A stretch of 64,000 nucleotides of DNA from Ktedonobacter racemifer DSM 44963 (GTDB lineage Bacteria > Chloroflexota > Ktedonobacteria > Ktedonobacterales > Ktedonobacteraceae), in assembly GCF_000178855.1 (NCBI RefSeq), contig NZ_ADVG01000003.1, forward strand, positions 682,001-746,000. Reading direction: 5' to 3'. The position numbers and the translations under genes were made by a program. Shown here piece by piece: positions 33,148-41,282 of the stretch. The notes under the pieces were generated by a model. That model was not told the origin of the DNA. It saw only the letters and a list, made by a program, of their open reading frames with translations, and did not search any database. How positions within the stretch are numbered: position 1 is the first letter of the stretch; each line of letters begins with the position of its first letter.

Positions 33148-34104
33148 ATGGGAAAAGGATTTCCATTTCGTTTCGGGTTATTTTGTCACAACACCACACC
33201 CTCTCTTGAAGAGATGGTGAAGCAGGCCAGCCTGGCCGAGCAGTTGGGGTATAACAGTTTTCTTCTTCCTGATCATATCGGGGATCAGTTTGCCCCTGCC
33301 CTGGCACTGGCCCATATAGCCCATGCAACCACCAGACTACGTATTGGGAGCATGGTCTTCAATAATGACCTGCGTCATCCCATCCTCCTAGCAAAAGAGG
33401 CCGCAACCCTGGATCAGCTTTCTCATGGGCGCTTTGAGTTGGGTATGGGCGCCGGATGGATGGAATCAGAGTATCGCCAGCTTGGACGCTCCTTTGATTC
33501 CCCTCGCACGCGTATCGAAAGGTTGACAGAATCGATTGCGGTGCTAAAAGCCTTTTTTTCGCAGGAGATGTTGTCGTTCTCCGGCCAGCACTATGCTCTC
33601 GAAAGGGTCCCCTGCCTACCCAAACCACTTCAACAGCCTTTTCCCTTGTTCCTGGGGGGAAGTGGAAAAAAGATGCTCTCCCTCGCAGCTAGAGAAGCAA
33701 CCTGTGTTGGCCTGGTACCGAGAACACGTCATGCCGAGCGAGCCGGGCATATGAATGATGTTCTTGATGGAGAAGATGCCTTGCCTGAGGCAACGCATGA
33801 GAAAATCGCATGGATACGCGAGGCGGCGGGAGCACGCTTTGAACAACTCGAATTGAGTATCATCCTGATGGATGTATGTGTCACGGAAGATAGACCCTAC
33901 GCCCTTCAGCAGTATGCCCATCGTCTTCAACTCTCACCGGAACAGGTCGAGCGCTCACCATTTCTTTGCATTGGGACAATCTCAGAGATTGCCCACCAGG
34001 TCGCTTCTCTCCGGAACACCTACGGCATTTCCTATGTTGTTGTATGGGATGAGCATTTACGCTCATTTGCTCCCGTTGTGGAACAGATGACAGGAGCGAA
34101 GTAG
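33148..34104 (+). CDS. LLM-class (F420-type) oxidoreductase
   Basis: A 318-residue luciferase-like protein. Markers include FRFGLFCHNTTPSLEEMVKQ, YNSFLLPDHIGDQFAPALAL, IGSMVFNNDLRHPILLAKEA, then LSHGRFELGMGAGWMESEYR, and PLFLGGSGKKMLSLAAREA. It probably uses F420 or FMN; the substrate is unknown. The ATG at 33148 (MGKGFPFRFG) matches family starts but has only a weak AGAAAG; the frame is open from 33100. No operon partner on this strand before the permease 90 bp downstream. Confidence 0.85.
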   Translation: MGKGFPFRFGLFCHNTTPSLEEMVKQASLAEQLGYNSFLLPDHIGDQFAPALALAHIAHATTRLRIGSMVFNNDLRHPILLAKEAATLDQLSHGRFELGMGAGWMESEYRQLGRSFDSPRTRIERLTESIAVLKAFFSQEMLSFSGQHYALERVPCLPKPLQQPFPLFLGGSGKKMLSLAAREATCVGLVPRTRHAERAGHMNDVLDGEDALPEATHEKIAWIREAAGARFEQLELSIILMDVCVTEDRPYALQQYAHRLQLSPEQVERSPFLCIGTISEIAHQVASLRNTYGISYVVVWDEHLRSFAPVVEQMTGAK

Positions 34105-34195
34105 AAAAATCCTGTAATACACACGAGCCCAAAAAAGAACAGGGATGTTCTTCACTTAAATTTTCTACCTTCACTAAGAAATGAGGAGTATTATT

Positions 34196-35956
34196 GTGGC
34201 TCAAGAATCTATCCGTGTTACGCAACCAGAAACGAACGCTCTGACCCCCGAAAAACGCCTGCACACGAATGCGATTGGTCTCTTTGGAGTCTTGTATTTC
34301 TGCCTGGCTGGAGCGGCTCCTATCGCCGCAATGTTCTTTAACGTTCCCTCTATTGCGGCCCAGGCAGGGGCCTCTACGCCGCTCGTGTTTCTCCTTTCGG
34401 CCCTTGGCCTGCTTCTACTCGCGTTCCCAATGCTTTACTTCGCCAGGCGCGTGACGTCCGCAGGTGGTTTCTACGCCTGGATCAGTCACGGCCTTGGTCC
34501 CCGCGCGGCCTTTACTGCTGGTTGGCTCATGTTGGGAGGCTATGCGATCTTTGAAGCGGCCTCCCAGGCAGCCTTTGGCGGACTCACCGACAACACGCTT
34601 TCAACCTTTTTGAACTTTCATATGCCTGGAGGCTGGCTTACCTATGCAGCTCTGGGCATCATTCTGGTAAGTATCCTGGCCTATTTTGATGTCAAGTGGT
34701 CCGTTTGGGTGCTTGCCCCTTTCCTTGTGTTGGAGATTGGAAGCCTCCTCATCTTTAATATCGTGATTACGCTCAAAGGGGGCGTAGCCGGACACGATTT
34801 CGTTCATACCTTTACTCCAGCAGGCTCAACGCTCAAAAACGTCGCGCCGGGCGGACTGTTAGGTATCGGTATTGCGATGGCGCTGGGTGTCTGGAGTTGG
34901 GTTGGCTTCGAGTCTGGTGCCGTGTATGGGGAAGAATCGCGCAATCCACGCAGAACCATTCCCATTGCCTTATTCAGTGTGATCGCTGGCCTGGGCATCC
35001 TCTACATCTGGACGACCTACTCCGCCATCATTGGTCTGGGGTGGGAACATGCAGGAGATGTGCTGGGCAATATCGCCAATGCGCCTGGACCCTACTTTGA
35101 TCTCGCGGGAAATTTTGTTGGCAGCTGGCTGGTCGTCTGTATGCTGATCGCCATCAGTGTGGGAACTTTCGGCGCCAACGTATCCTTCCATAATGGCATG
35201 ACACGTTACCTCTATAGCATGGGACGGGAGCAAATTTTACCCTCCAGCTTTGGGAATACGCATCCTCGCTGGAAGAGCCCTCATATCGCTAGCATTGCCC
35301 AGAGCGTCTTCTCATTGCTGGTGGTTGGCTTCCTTGGCCTGGTCATTCAACACGCCAACAAGGATGGCAGCGTCTCCTATGCTCTTGGCATCGCCGATGG
35401 CACAACCTATCAGCAGACCAACGGCATTAGTTCCTATGGGTGGCTCGCCATCATCGGCACCATCTGCTTTATGCTAGTGTATATTCTCGTCAATATTGCC
35501 GCTCCCGTCTATGCACGCCGACGCGGAGAGTTCCGTGTGTTTACGCATGTGATTGCTCCCATTCTCAGCACGATTGTCCTTCTCATTCCGCTAACATCGT
35601 TCATTATGCCCCCCTTGCCTGGTATCGGGGCTTTCTTTACGGGACTAGGGTTCGCCCCGACCCCGTTCCCACTCAATATCCTTCCCGCCTTTGTCCTGGT
35701 ATGGCTGCTCATTGGTGCTGGTTATGCCCTCTACCTATACCGCAGCAATCCGGCCCGCTTCGAGATGCTTGGCCATATCATCTCGGGCGAGGACGGAAAC
35801 CCAGTGATCGAGCCAGGAGTGCCATCCGAAGAAGCCAGCGAACAGACGCCTATTGCAGCTCCCGTTGCCTCATCAGAGGTGGTCGATACAGAGGAAGAAG
35901 CTGTCTCCGAAGAAGACGTGCGTGCAGAAGAGCCTGCCGGGAAAGAAGACGTCTAA
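34196..35956 (+). CDS. APC-superfamily amino-acid permease
   Basis: A 586-residue integral membrane transporter with about 12-13 hydrophobic helices. TM1 contains the APC signature GLFGVLYFCLAGAAPIAAMF and the conserved SGVFYAWI-like GGFYAWISHGLGPRAAFTAG. The C-terminal 65 residues are hydrophilic and strongly acidic (many Glu and Ser). I place the start at GTG 34196, which sits 6 nt after GAGGAG; the ATG at 34181 overlaps that SD. A convergent glutamine-synthetase-like gene suggests a shared role in amino-acid or polyamine nitrogen use (inference). Confidence 0.85.
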   Translation: MAQESIRVTQPETNALTPEKRLHTNAIGLFGVLYFCLAGAAPIAAMFFNVPSIAAQAGASTPLVFLLSALGLLLLAFPMLYFARRVTSAGGFYAWISHGLGPRAAFTAGWLMLGGYAIFEAASQAAFGGLTDNTLSTFLNFHMPGGWLTYAALGIILVSILAYFDVKWSVWVLAPFLVLEIGSLLIFNIVITLKGGVAGHDFVHTFTPAGSTLKNVAPGGLLGIGIAMALGVWSWVGFESGAVYGEESRNPRRTIPIALFSVIAGLGILYIWTTYSAIIGLGWEHAGDVLGNIANAPGPYFDLAGNFVGSWLVVCMLIAISVGTFGANVSFHNGMTRYLYSMGREQILPSSFGNTHPRWKSPHIASIAQSVFSLLVVGFLGLVIQHANKDGSVSYALGIADGTTYQQTNGISSYGWLAIIGTICFMLVYILVNIAAPVYARRRGEFRVFTHVIAPILSTIVLLIPLTSFIMPPLPGIGAFFTGLGFAPTPFPLNILPAFVLVWLLIGAGYALYLYRSNPARFEMLGHIISGEDGNPVIEPGVPSEEASEQTPIAAPVASSEVVDTEEEAVSEEDVRAEEPAGKEDV

Positions 35957-36014
35957 GCGCACCGTAATCGCTAAATTGTAGGCCCCAGCCTTGCCTGGAC
36001 CTCTGTAAGCAGAG

Positions 36015-36057
36015 AAACATACCAGACTCTCATACGCTTCGGGAGCCTGGTATGTTT
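36015..36057. terminator. Bidirectional terminator between permease and glutamine-synthetase-like genes
   Basis: AAACATACCAG (36015-36025) pairs with CTGGTATGTTT (36047-36057), and inner CTC/GAG pairing extends the stem. The T-run TTTTTG follows on the plus strand and, by symmetry, A-rich flank gives T on the other. Confidence 0.7.
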
Positions 36058-36067
36058 TTGTCCTCTA

Positions 36068-37474
36068 TTAATAGTCAGCAAGATATTCCTGGCGTTGCCA
36101 GGCCAGCGCGGCCAGGTCAGCTTGTTGGCGAACGTACTCCTCCTGACGTTGCAGTTCCTGGCGTTTGACCTTCAGGTAAATGTCTGTAAACTCTACGCCA
36201 AGGATTTCACGAAGAGCGGTGTCGCGTTCGAGGGCATCGAGTGCTTCATGCAAGCTCTTCGGAAGCGCGGAGATCTCCTCGCTCTCCTCCGCAGGCCCTT
36301 CGATGAGCGGGTGTGGCTCTTTAGCCTCCCGAATACCGAGCAGAATACAGGCTGCGACAGTCGCAATGGTGAGATAGGGATTGGCGAGGGCCGAGGGGAG
36401 GCGATTCTCCAGGTGAGTTCCTTGCCCGCGCGAGTTTTTCGCGCGCACCAGGGCCGTGCGATCATCGAGTCCCCAACTGAGATTGACTGGCGCGAAGGAA
36501 TGATACTGGAAGCGGCTCCAGCAGTTGGGTGTCGGCGATAGGAGTGCTGCGGCGGCAGGGGCGTGGGCAAGCATACCTGCGATGGCATAGCAGGCAAGCT
36601 GCGAAAGTCCATGAGGGTTGTCCTGGTCGAGAAAGATGTTCTGGCCCTGGGCATCCCACAGGCTAATATGAGCGTGTGCACCACTGGCCGATTGATCCGG
36701 GAAAGGTTTGGTCATAAAGCTCGCATGATATCCCAGCTGTTTGGCGATGGCTTTCACAGCCTGCTTAAAGGTGTATGCATGGTCGGCAGCGATGACGCCT
36801 TCCTGCTCGCCAAAAGTTAACTCATACTGACCGGTGCCATACTCCGCGTTGCAGGTCCGCATCTCAAGCCCCATTGCCTTCAAGTGCCTCATCAACGCGG
36901 GCAAGACAGGCACCGCCAGGTTACGTTCAGTATGAAAAATATGCAGTCCCTCGAAGACGGGTCGTAAGGTGGTGAGGTCTCTCAGGTCATGCAAGAGGTA
37001 AAACTCGTGCTCAAGGGCCACCCTGGCAGTGTACCCCTGCTGCTCAAGCTGTCGCAGGACTTGTTTCAAGACGAGACGCGGCGCAGCGGTCAGAGGAGTC
37101 CCATCGGGCCAGCAAGGATCGCAGATGACACGCGCAGTCTGGTCGAGCCAGGGTACAAGGGTAGCTGTCGAGAGATCAGGGAGGAGCACCGCATCACTAT
37201 AAGCCCGCTCTTCGCTGTGGTAAGTTTCGGGAACCAGGTTTGAACCACTATCTACGGTTCCCAAAACCCCTATCATGTGCAATCCATGCTGCTCATTTGA
37301 AGAAGCCTTATCATTGGCACTAAAGAGAGCTTCTGTGTAGGGTAAGGAAAGAGTTTTAGCGCGTGGCATTCCTGCCAGGTCGGGAATTTCCCAATGAACC
37401 AGCTCTACCTGGGCCTCTTTCCAGCTTTTTAGGATACGCTGAACTGGTGTCGAGAGAGATTCATGTACTGACAT
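36068..37474 (-). CDS. Glutamine-synthetase-like ligase (possible gamma-glutamyl-polyamine type)
   Basis: A 468-residue GlnA-fold enzyme. EHEFYLLHDLRDL carries active-site Glu residues; NAEYGTGQYELTFG, KPFPDQSASGAHAHISLWDA and ENRLPSALANPYLTIATVAA are characteristic GS-type III/PuuA-like motifs, including the His ligand of HxH. The N-terminal region replaces the standard GS beta-grasp sequence (VHWEIPDLAGMPRAKTL), which favours a polyamine or amine glutamylating enzyme over assimilatory glutamine synthetase. TTTGGAGC precedes the ATG. Convergent with the APC permease. Confidence 0.8.
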   Translation of the reverse strand: MSVHESLSTPVQRILKSWKEAQVELVHWEIPDLAGMPRAKTLSLPYTEALFSANDKASSNEQHGLHMIGVLGTVDSGSNLVPETYHSEERAYSDAVLLPDLSTATLVPWLDQTARVICDPCWPDGTPLTAAPRLVLKQVLRQLEQQGYTARVALEHEFYLLHDLRDLTTLRPVFEGLHIFHTERNLAVPVLPALMRHLKAMGLEMRTCNAEYGTGQYELTFGEQEGVIAADHAYTFKQAVKAIAKQLGYHASFMTKPFPDQSASGAHAHISLWDAQGQNIFLDQDNPHGLSQLACYAIAGMLAHAPAAAALLSPTPNCWSRFQYHSFAPVNLSWGLDDRTALVRAKNSRGQGTHLENRLPSALANPYLTIATVAACILLGIREAKEPHPLIEGPAEESEEISALPKSLHEALDALERDTALREILGVEFTDIYLKVKRQELQRQEEYVRQQADLAALAWQRQEYLADY

Positions 37475-37654
37475 GCTTGCTCCAAATATACATATTTGCC
37501 ACTCTTAAATTCAGGCAAAAATATTCATTGCCTGGCCTTCATAAAAAAGGCATAAAAGAGATAATTGCTTTTATTATAATCTGTATCTACCATATTTTAG
37601 CTACTACTATGGAAAAAAGCAATTACGCTGGTAATTGTAAATTTTGGAATTCCG
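37475..37654. other. AT-rich gap upstream of the MITE-like element
   Basis: About 180 bases upstream of the glutamine-synthetase-like gene, AT-rich and without a protein-like frame. It presumably carries that gene's promoter, but no clear -35/-10 pair stands out. Confidence 0.35.
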
Positions 37655-37779
37655 TGGGTCTTCCACGGGTTTGGTGAAAGCTCTTCACTAGGACAAGAGC
37701 GAGGTTCTGGTTCTCTGTTCAAAGAGCACAGGGTTTTTGTTCAATAAGCTCATCCTTCACCAAAGGAGCGGAAGACCCA
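37655..37779. mobile_element. 125-bp MITE-like element with 5-bp target duplication
   Basis: TGGGTCTTCC-N5-TTTGGTGAA (37655-37678) is mirrored by TTCACCAAA-N5-GGAAGACCCA (37756-37779), a 24-bp inverted repeat with 19 matched positions. Both ends are flanked by the same 5 bases, TTCCG (37650-37654 and 37780-37784), as expected for a target-site duplication. There is no coding frame inside. Tn3- and Tn7-type transposases make 5-bp duplications, and a Tn7-like fossil lies directly to the right. Confidence 0.6.
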
Positions 37780-37783
37780 TTCC

Positions 37784-37815
37784 GTGAGCGGAAATTTTGA
37801 CAATTAGGTGAGCGG
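37784..37815 (+). repeat. Two GTGAGCGG repeats, possible transposase-binding sites
   Basis: GTGAGCGG occurs at 37784-37791 and 37808-37815, 24 bp apart, just upstream of the TnsB/TnsC fossil. Short spaced repeats of this kind mark the ends of Tn7- and Tn5053-like elements. Suggestive only. Confidence 0.35.
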
Positions 37816-37874
37816 TCGGTTATGCTGGGCAAGATAGCATGCATGCTATTGGTTCCTGTCTGGAGCAGTTTGCC

Positions 37875-38366
37875 ATGACGAAACCGCCTATTCCGCTTAC
37901 GGCCCTTTCAGAAGCCCAAAGAGCACAAGCCACTCAGCGCTTTACGATCATTCGTTCGGCTCTGGAGGATGGCGTCACCCAGACCCAGGTTGCGTCTACT
38001 CACAACATTTCTGTGAGTACGGTACGCCGGTGGGTGAAACGGTATCGTGAGAAGGGCTTCGCTGGTCTAGCTGACGCGAAGGGAGAGCCTCCAGGCTTTG
38101 TGGCGACAAAAGCCTGGAGGCGCTTTGCAGAGATATGTGATGGCTGTCGGCGCACGCGCGTGGTCGGCCTGGGCTATGGCCCCCCCGGCACGGGCAAAAA
38201 TGAAGAGCTTTTGGTGACGCGCCGCTTTTCCTGTCACATTGAATTGTTGATTGTCGATTCAGAACATCGGTTGAGCTGTCTCAAAACCGTTTGGTTTGCT
38301 GAGACGCGTCTCAGCAAACCAAACCTTACCCCTAGTTTTTCTCGGCCATTGCCGGCAGATTTTTGA
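37875..38366 (+). pseudogene. Chimeric TnsB/TnsC transposition-protein fossil
   Basis: The frame begins at an ATG with GGAG 9 nt upstream. Residues 1-75 (LTALSEAQRAQATQRFTIIR, TQTQVASTHNISVSTVRRWV, KRYREKGFAGLAD) are the N-terminal helix-turn-helix of a TnsB/Mu-type transposase. At about residue 90 the sequence switches to a TnsC/TniB-type ATPase: RRFAEICDGCRRTRVVGLGY, GPPGTGK (Walker A), then HIELLIVDSEHRL (a degraded Walker B) with the intervening residues missing. Thus a deletion joined the 5' end of tnsB to parts of tnsC. The reading frame stays open but cannot encode a working protein of either kind. Confidence 0.65.
38289..38324. terminator. 36-bp perfect palindrome between the Tns fossil and the DHA2 exporter gene
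   Basis: The 36 bases are fully self-complementary (18 + 18, centre ACG/CGT, arm GTTTGGTTTGCTGAGACG). It lies 8 nt past the stop of the convergent exporter gene and inside the open frame of the fossil. CTAGTTTTTC follows on the plus strand. Confidence 0.65.
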
Positions 38367-39888
38367 GCATCACCACGATAACCACTGCGATGATGGCAAG
38401 CACTCCTGCACTCAGCAGTGCGACCGTGTGATATTCCTGCACGAAGGCATTTCTGGCAATGGAGAGGACGTCGCTCCCAAGTTTGCCAGGAAGGTTCCTG
38501 CCCGTTGACACCGCTGTTGCTAATGTTTCTTGAACTGCGTGAGTAGCATCGGCAGAAAGCTCGTGGGGGAGGGTTGTGGTTTGCATACGATAGACAAACG
38601 CGCCGATGCTCCCGACCACCGCCACACCAAGGGCAAAGCCGAATTCATTTCCCGTTTGAGAAACAGCAGCAGCCGCACCAGCCCTTTGTGGCGCAACAGA
38701 GCCGATCACGATGCCCGTACCTAGTGTCACGAGCGGCCCCGACCCAAGATTAAAGAGCGCAAAGCCGATAAGAAGCGCCACCAAGCCACCACCGACATTC
38801 GTCAGGCACAGAATCAGCAAGCCAATGATGGAACAGACAAGCCCTAATGCAATCAGATAGGCTGGCCGAATCGTACGAGCAAGAGAAGGCGACACCTGAA
38901 AGCCAATAATAGACGCCAACATGGCCGGAATCATCCAGAGTCCCGCTTGCAATGGTGAGAGTCCCGCAACCAACTGCAAATACTGCGTCGAAAGGACCAT
39001 GACGCCGCCAGGAAACATCGTATTCATCAGCATCGCAACGAGCATAAGAGTGAAAGCGGGCTTCTTAAAGAGCGTCACGTCCAAAAGCGGATCGGGCAAT
39101 GTGCGCTGCTGACGCACAAACACTACACTCAACAACATACCAACAAGCAACGCTACGACCGGCAACACCTGCCAACCGTAAGCCGCTAATTCTGTCATGC
39201 CATAGATCAGCGAAAGGATCGCCGCGAGCGACAAGCACACACTTGGAAAATGAAGCTGGGCCGCATCAGGGTTCTTGTACTCCGGCAGGAACTTCTTGCC
39301 AAGCAGCAGAGCAATGACCATGGGAGGCACACCCACGAGGAAGACCGAACCCCACCAAAAATGCTCCAGCAGCACCCCTCCAACAAGCGGCCCCACAATT
39401 GACCCGCCGATCAAACAACTCAGCCAGATACTAATAGCCCGTGCATTCTCCTTCGGATCGGCAAACATATGCCGAATGAGCGAGAGCGCTGCGGGAGCAA
39501 TCATGGCACCAGCCACTCCCAGAAGTGCCCGCGCGAAAATCAGCATCTCGGCACTTTGCGAAAAAGCCACCAGAAGGGACGTCGCCCCAAAAGCCGCGCT
39601 CCCAAGCAGCAATACTTTACGACGGCCTATGTGGTCTCCGAGTGTCCCCATCGTAATCAGAAAGCCTGCCAGCAAAAAGCCGTACATATCTGTGATCCAA
39701 AGGAGCTGCGTCTCACTTGCGTGTAAGTCCTGACTGATCTTTGGAAGCGCCAAGAGCATCACAAACAAATCAATCGCCACCACCAGCGAAGTCATCCCCA
39801 GGACAGCAAGCCCGAGCCATTCTTTCCTCGTTGCTTTCCTGGGCGATTCGGTCTGAGATTTCTCCCTGGTCTTTGTGGTTTCTGTCAT
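38332..39888 (-). CDS. MFS drug exporter, DHA2 (14-TM) type
   Basis: A 518-residue membrane protein with about 14 hydrophobic helices. Motif A appears as GTLGDHIGRRKVLLLGSAAF after TM2, and motif C as GALLGVAGAMIAPAALSLI in TM5. These define QacA/EmrB-type proton antiporters that expel toxic compounds. AAGGAA lies 7 nt before the ATG. No regulator is adjacent on the upstream side. Confidence 0.88.
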   Translation of the reverse strand: MTETTKTREKSQTESPRKATRKEWLGLAVLGMTSLVVAIDLFVMLLALPKISQDLHASETQLLWITDMYGFLLAGFLITMGTLGDHIGRRKVLLLGSAAFGATSLLVAFSQSAEMLIFARALLGVAGAMIAPAALSLIRHMFADPKENARAISIWLSCLIGGSIVGPLVGGVLLEHFWWGSVFLVGVPPMVIALLLGKKFLPEYKNPDAAQLHFPSVCLSLAAILSLIYGMTELAAYGWQVLPVVALLVGMLLSVVFVRQQRTLPDPLLDVTLFKKPAFTLMLVAMLMNTMFPGGVMVLSTQYLQLVAGLSPLQAGLWMIPAMLASIIGFQVSPSLARTIRPAYLIALGLVCSIIGLLILCLTNVGGGLVALLIGFALFNLGSGPLVTLGTGIVIGSVAPQRAGAAAAVSQTGNEFGFALGVAVVGSIGAFVYRMQTTTLPHELSADATHAVQETLATAVSTGRNLPGKLGSDVLSIARNAFVQEYHTVALLSAGVLAIIAVVIVVMLKNLPAMAEKN

Positions 39889-39904
39889 CGTGTTTTTCCT
39901 TCTA

Positions 39905-40249
39905 CCTGATATATTCTCGTCCTGTCATCCGTCTTTCTTCACTGTCGTTCCATGCGATAGCAAAGCACATGACCGAAGAGTGGATGGTTCGGTTCCATGC
40001 TCTTTCTTCCTGGATATCACGGCACATGTATAGAGGAGCAGAGCCATTAGAGACTGCGCCCTCTCATCCCTGGTGCCAGGAGGCTGTGGGCATGGCGAAT
40101 GAGCCTGCCGCAGGGAGACGCTTCTCAAGCGCATTCCTGGCAAATGCTCTGTCGGTTCATGCACCACGCCCACCAATGGCCACGAGGTTCTGACGCAAGG
40201 TCAGGCCATCACCTCTCAAAAGCGGCTTGAGCCTGATCGGCTGGGGGAA
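39905..40249. other. Intergenic region with a possible decayed coding stretch
   Basis: No intact gene. On the minus strand (about 40050-40170) a 20-codon run reading ARNALEKRLPAAGSFAMPTA, then SWHQG, is bounded by stops and has protein-like composition, but I cannot assign it to a family. Nothing else is visible. Confidence 0.25.
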
Positions 40250-40711
40250 TTAGTGTTTGCTCTCTTCGGGCATACGTTCGCGTTGGAGCACCGCGTCCAG
40301 GGCGTCCAGAAAGCTCTTTGTTCCCTGCTCGCGATATTCCGGCTTGTCCTCCCCATCGAAAAAGGCCCCCTGCTCCGTGTAGATCAGTCGCGTGCCAGTG
40401 GCGGATTTCTGAAACTCCACCGTCGTTACGGAGACTGATATCCGCGTCTCATCGCGATCCATAATGTAGGTGTAAGCGATGCGCTGGTCCGGCACAATGT
40501 CCTGGTAGTGGGCATCGTAGGTGTAGGTCACTCCTTCATGCGTACCGCGATTGAATTCCCGTCCTCCGACTCGGAAGTCAAATTCGTCGGCCTTTGGGAA
40601 CCACTGGGCTTTGGCCTCGGGGTTCGCCCAGGCAGCGAACACTCGTGCAGGCGAGGCACCATAGGTACGCTCGATGACGAAAGTAGTGTGCTGTACAGAT
40701 CGTTCGTTCAT
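40250..40711 (-). CDS. SRPBCC (AHSA1-like) protein
   Basis: A 153-residue START/Bet-v1-like protein: ERTYGASPARVFAAWANPEA, KAQWFPKADEFDFRVGGREF, TTVEFQKSATGTRLIYTEQG. These are ligand-binding or Hsp90-activator-like domains that often pair with an ArsR-type regulator, as here: the ArsR gene ends 16 bp upstream on the same strand. AAAGGAG is correctly spaced for the ATG at 40709-40711; the frame runs further to 40762 without an SD. The ligand is unknown. Confidence 0.85.
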   Translation of the reverse strand: MNERSVQHTTFVIERTYGASPARVFAAWANPEAKAQWFPKADEFDFRVGGREFNRGTHEGVTYTYDAHYQDIVPDQRIAYTYIMDRDETRISVSVTTVEFQKSATGTRLIYTEQGAFFDGEDKPEYREQGTKSFLDALDAVLQRERMPEESKH

Positions 40712-40727
40712 GATTTTCTCCTTTAGT

Positions 40728-41060
40728 CTACTCATCCGGATGTTCGGCAAGGTAGTCGCCAAGTTTGTCGAGGTGATGCTCCCAACTCGTTCGCCGCTCG
40801 GAGATCCACTGCTCGGCTGTGCTCAACACGGCTGGCTCGATACGGCAGGTGCGCACCCGCCCAACCTTCTCAGATCGGACGAGGCCGCTCGCCTCCAGCA
40901 CCTGAAGGTGCTGAACGACTGCTGGAAGCGACATAGCAAGTGGCTTGGCGAGTTCGCTGACCGACGCCGGTCCCTGACTCAACCTCTCCACTATGATTCG
41001 CCGAGCTGGGTCTGCCAACGCGTGGAAGATGAAATCAAGCGAGACATTATAGTTAAGCAT
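40728..41060 (-). CDS. ArsR-family regulator (probably leaderless mRNA)
   Basis: A 110-residue winged-helix regulator: FIFHALADPARRIIVERLSQ, GPASVSELAKPLAMSLPAVV, QHLQVLEASGLVRSEKVGRV. It lacks the Cys metal site of classical ArsR. The ATG at 41058-41060 has no SD. The promoter elements upstream place the transcription start at or within a few bases of the ATG, so translation from a leaderless mRNA is likely. A perfect 12-bp inverted repeat covers the -10 and the start codon. It is followed by an SRPBCC gene in the same operon. Confidence 0.85.
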   Translation of the reverse strand: MLNYNVSLDFIFHALADPARRIIVERLSQGPASVSELAKPLAMSLPAVVQHLQVLEASGLVRSEKVGRVRTCRIEPAVLSTAEQWISERRTSWEHHLDKLGDYLAEHPDE

Positions 41061-41096
41061 GTACTTAACTATAATGGACAACCCGGAATCTGTCAA
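41046..41096 (-). promoter_or_regulatory. Promoter and operator fused to the arsR-type start codon
   Basis: On the minus strand TTGACA (41091-41096), a 17-bp spacer and TATAGT (41068-41073) form a strong promoter. ATTATAGTTAAG (41046-41057) and CTTAACTATAAT (41064-41075) are a perfect 12-bp inverted repeat with a 6-bp centre that contains the ATG. Repressor binding would block the -10 and the coding start at once. Confidence 0.7.
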
Positions 41097-41282
41097 GTGC
41101 CTCCGCAGGGTGTCAGCACGAGCTGCTCTAAGAGCCTGTTTTGCAATACAGGTAGCGGGAGTCCACTCTCTGCTCAATGTGACTTTGGGTTGTTTACCGG
41201 TTTTGGTGTGCCTGGGCAGAATCTTTCTTGAAGAACCCATTGGCTTCTCGGTGGGAAATAACTTTGAAACAGAGGAGGTCCC

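Noticed and set aside
35440..35967. A 175-codon plus-strand frame at the end of the permease gene
   Set aside because: Overlaps the permease in another frame, Arg/Cys-rich with no domain.
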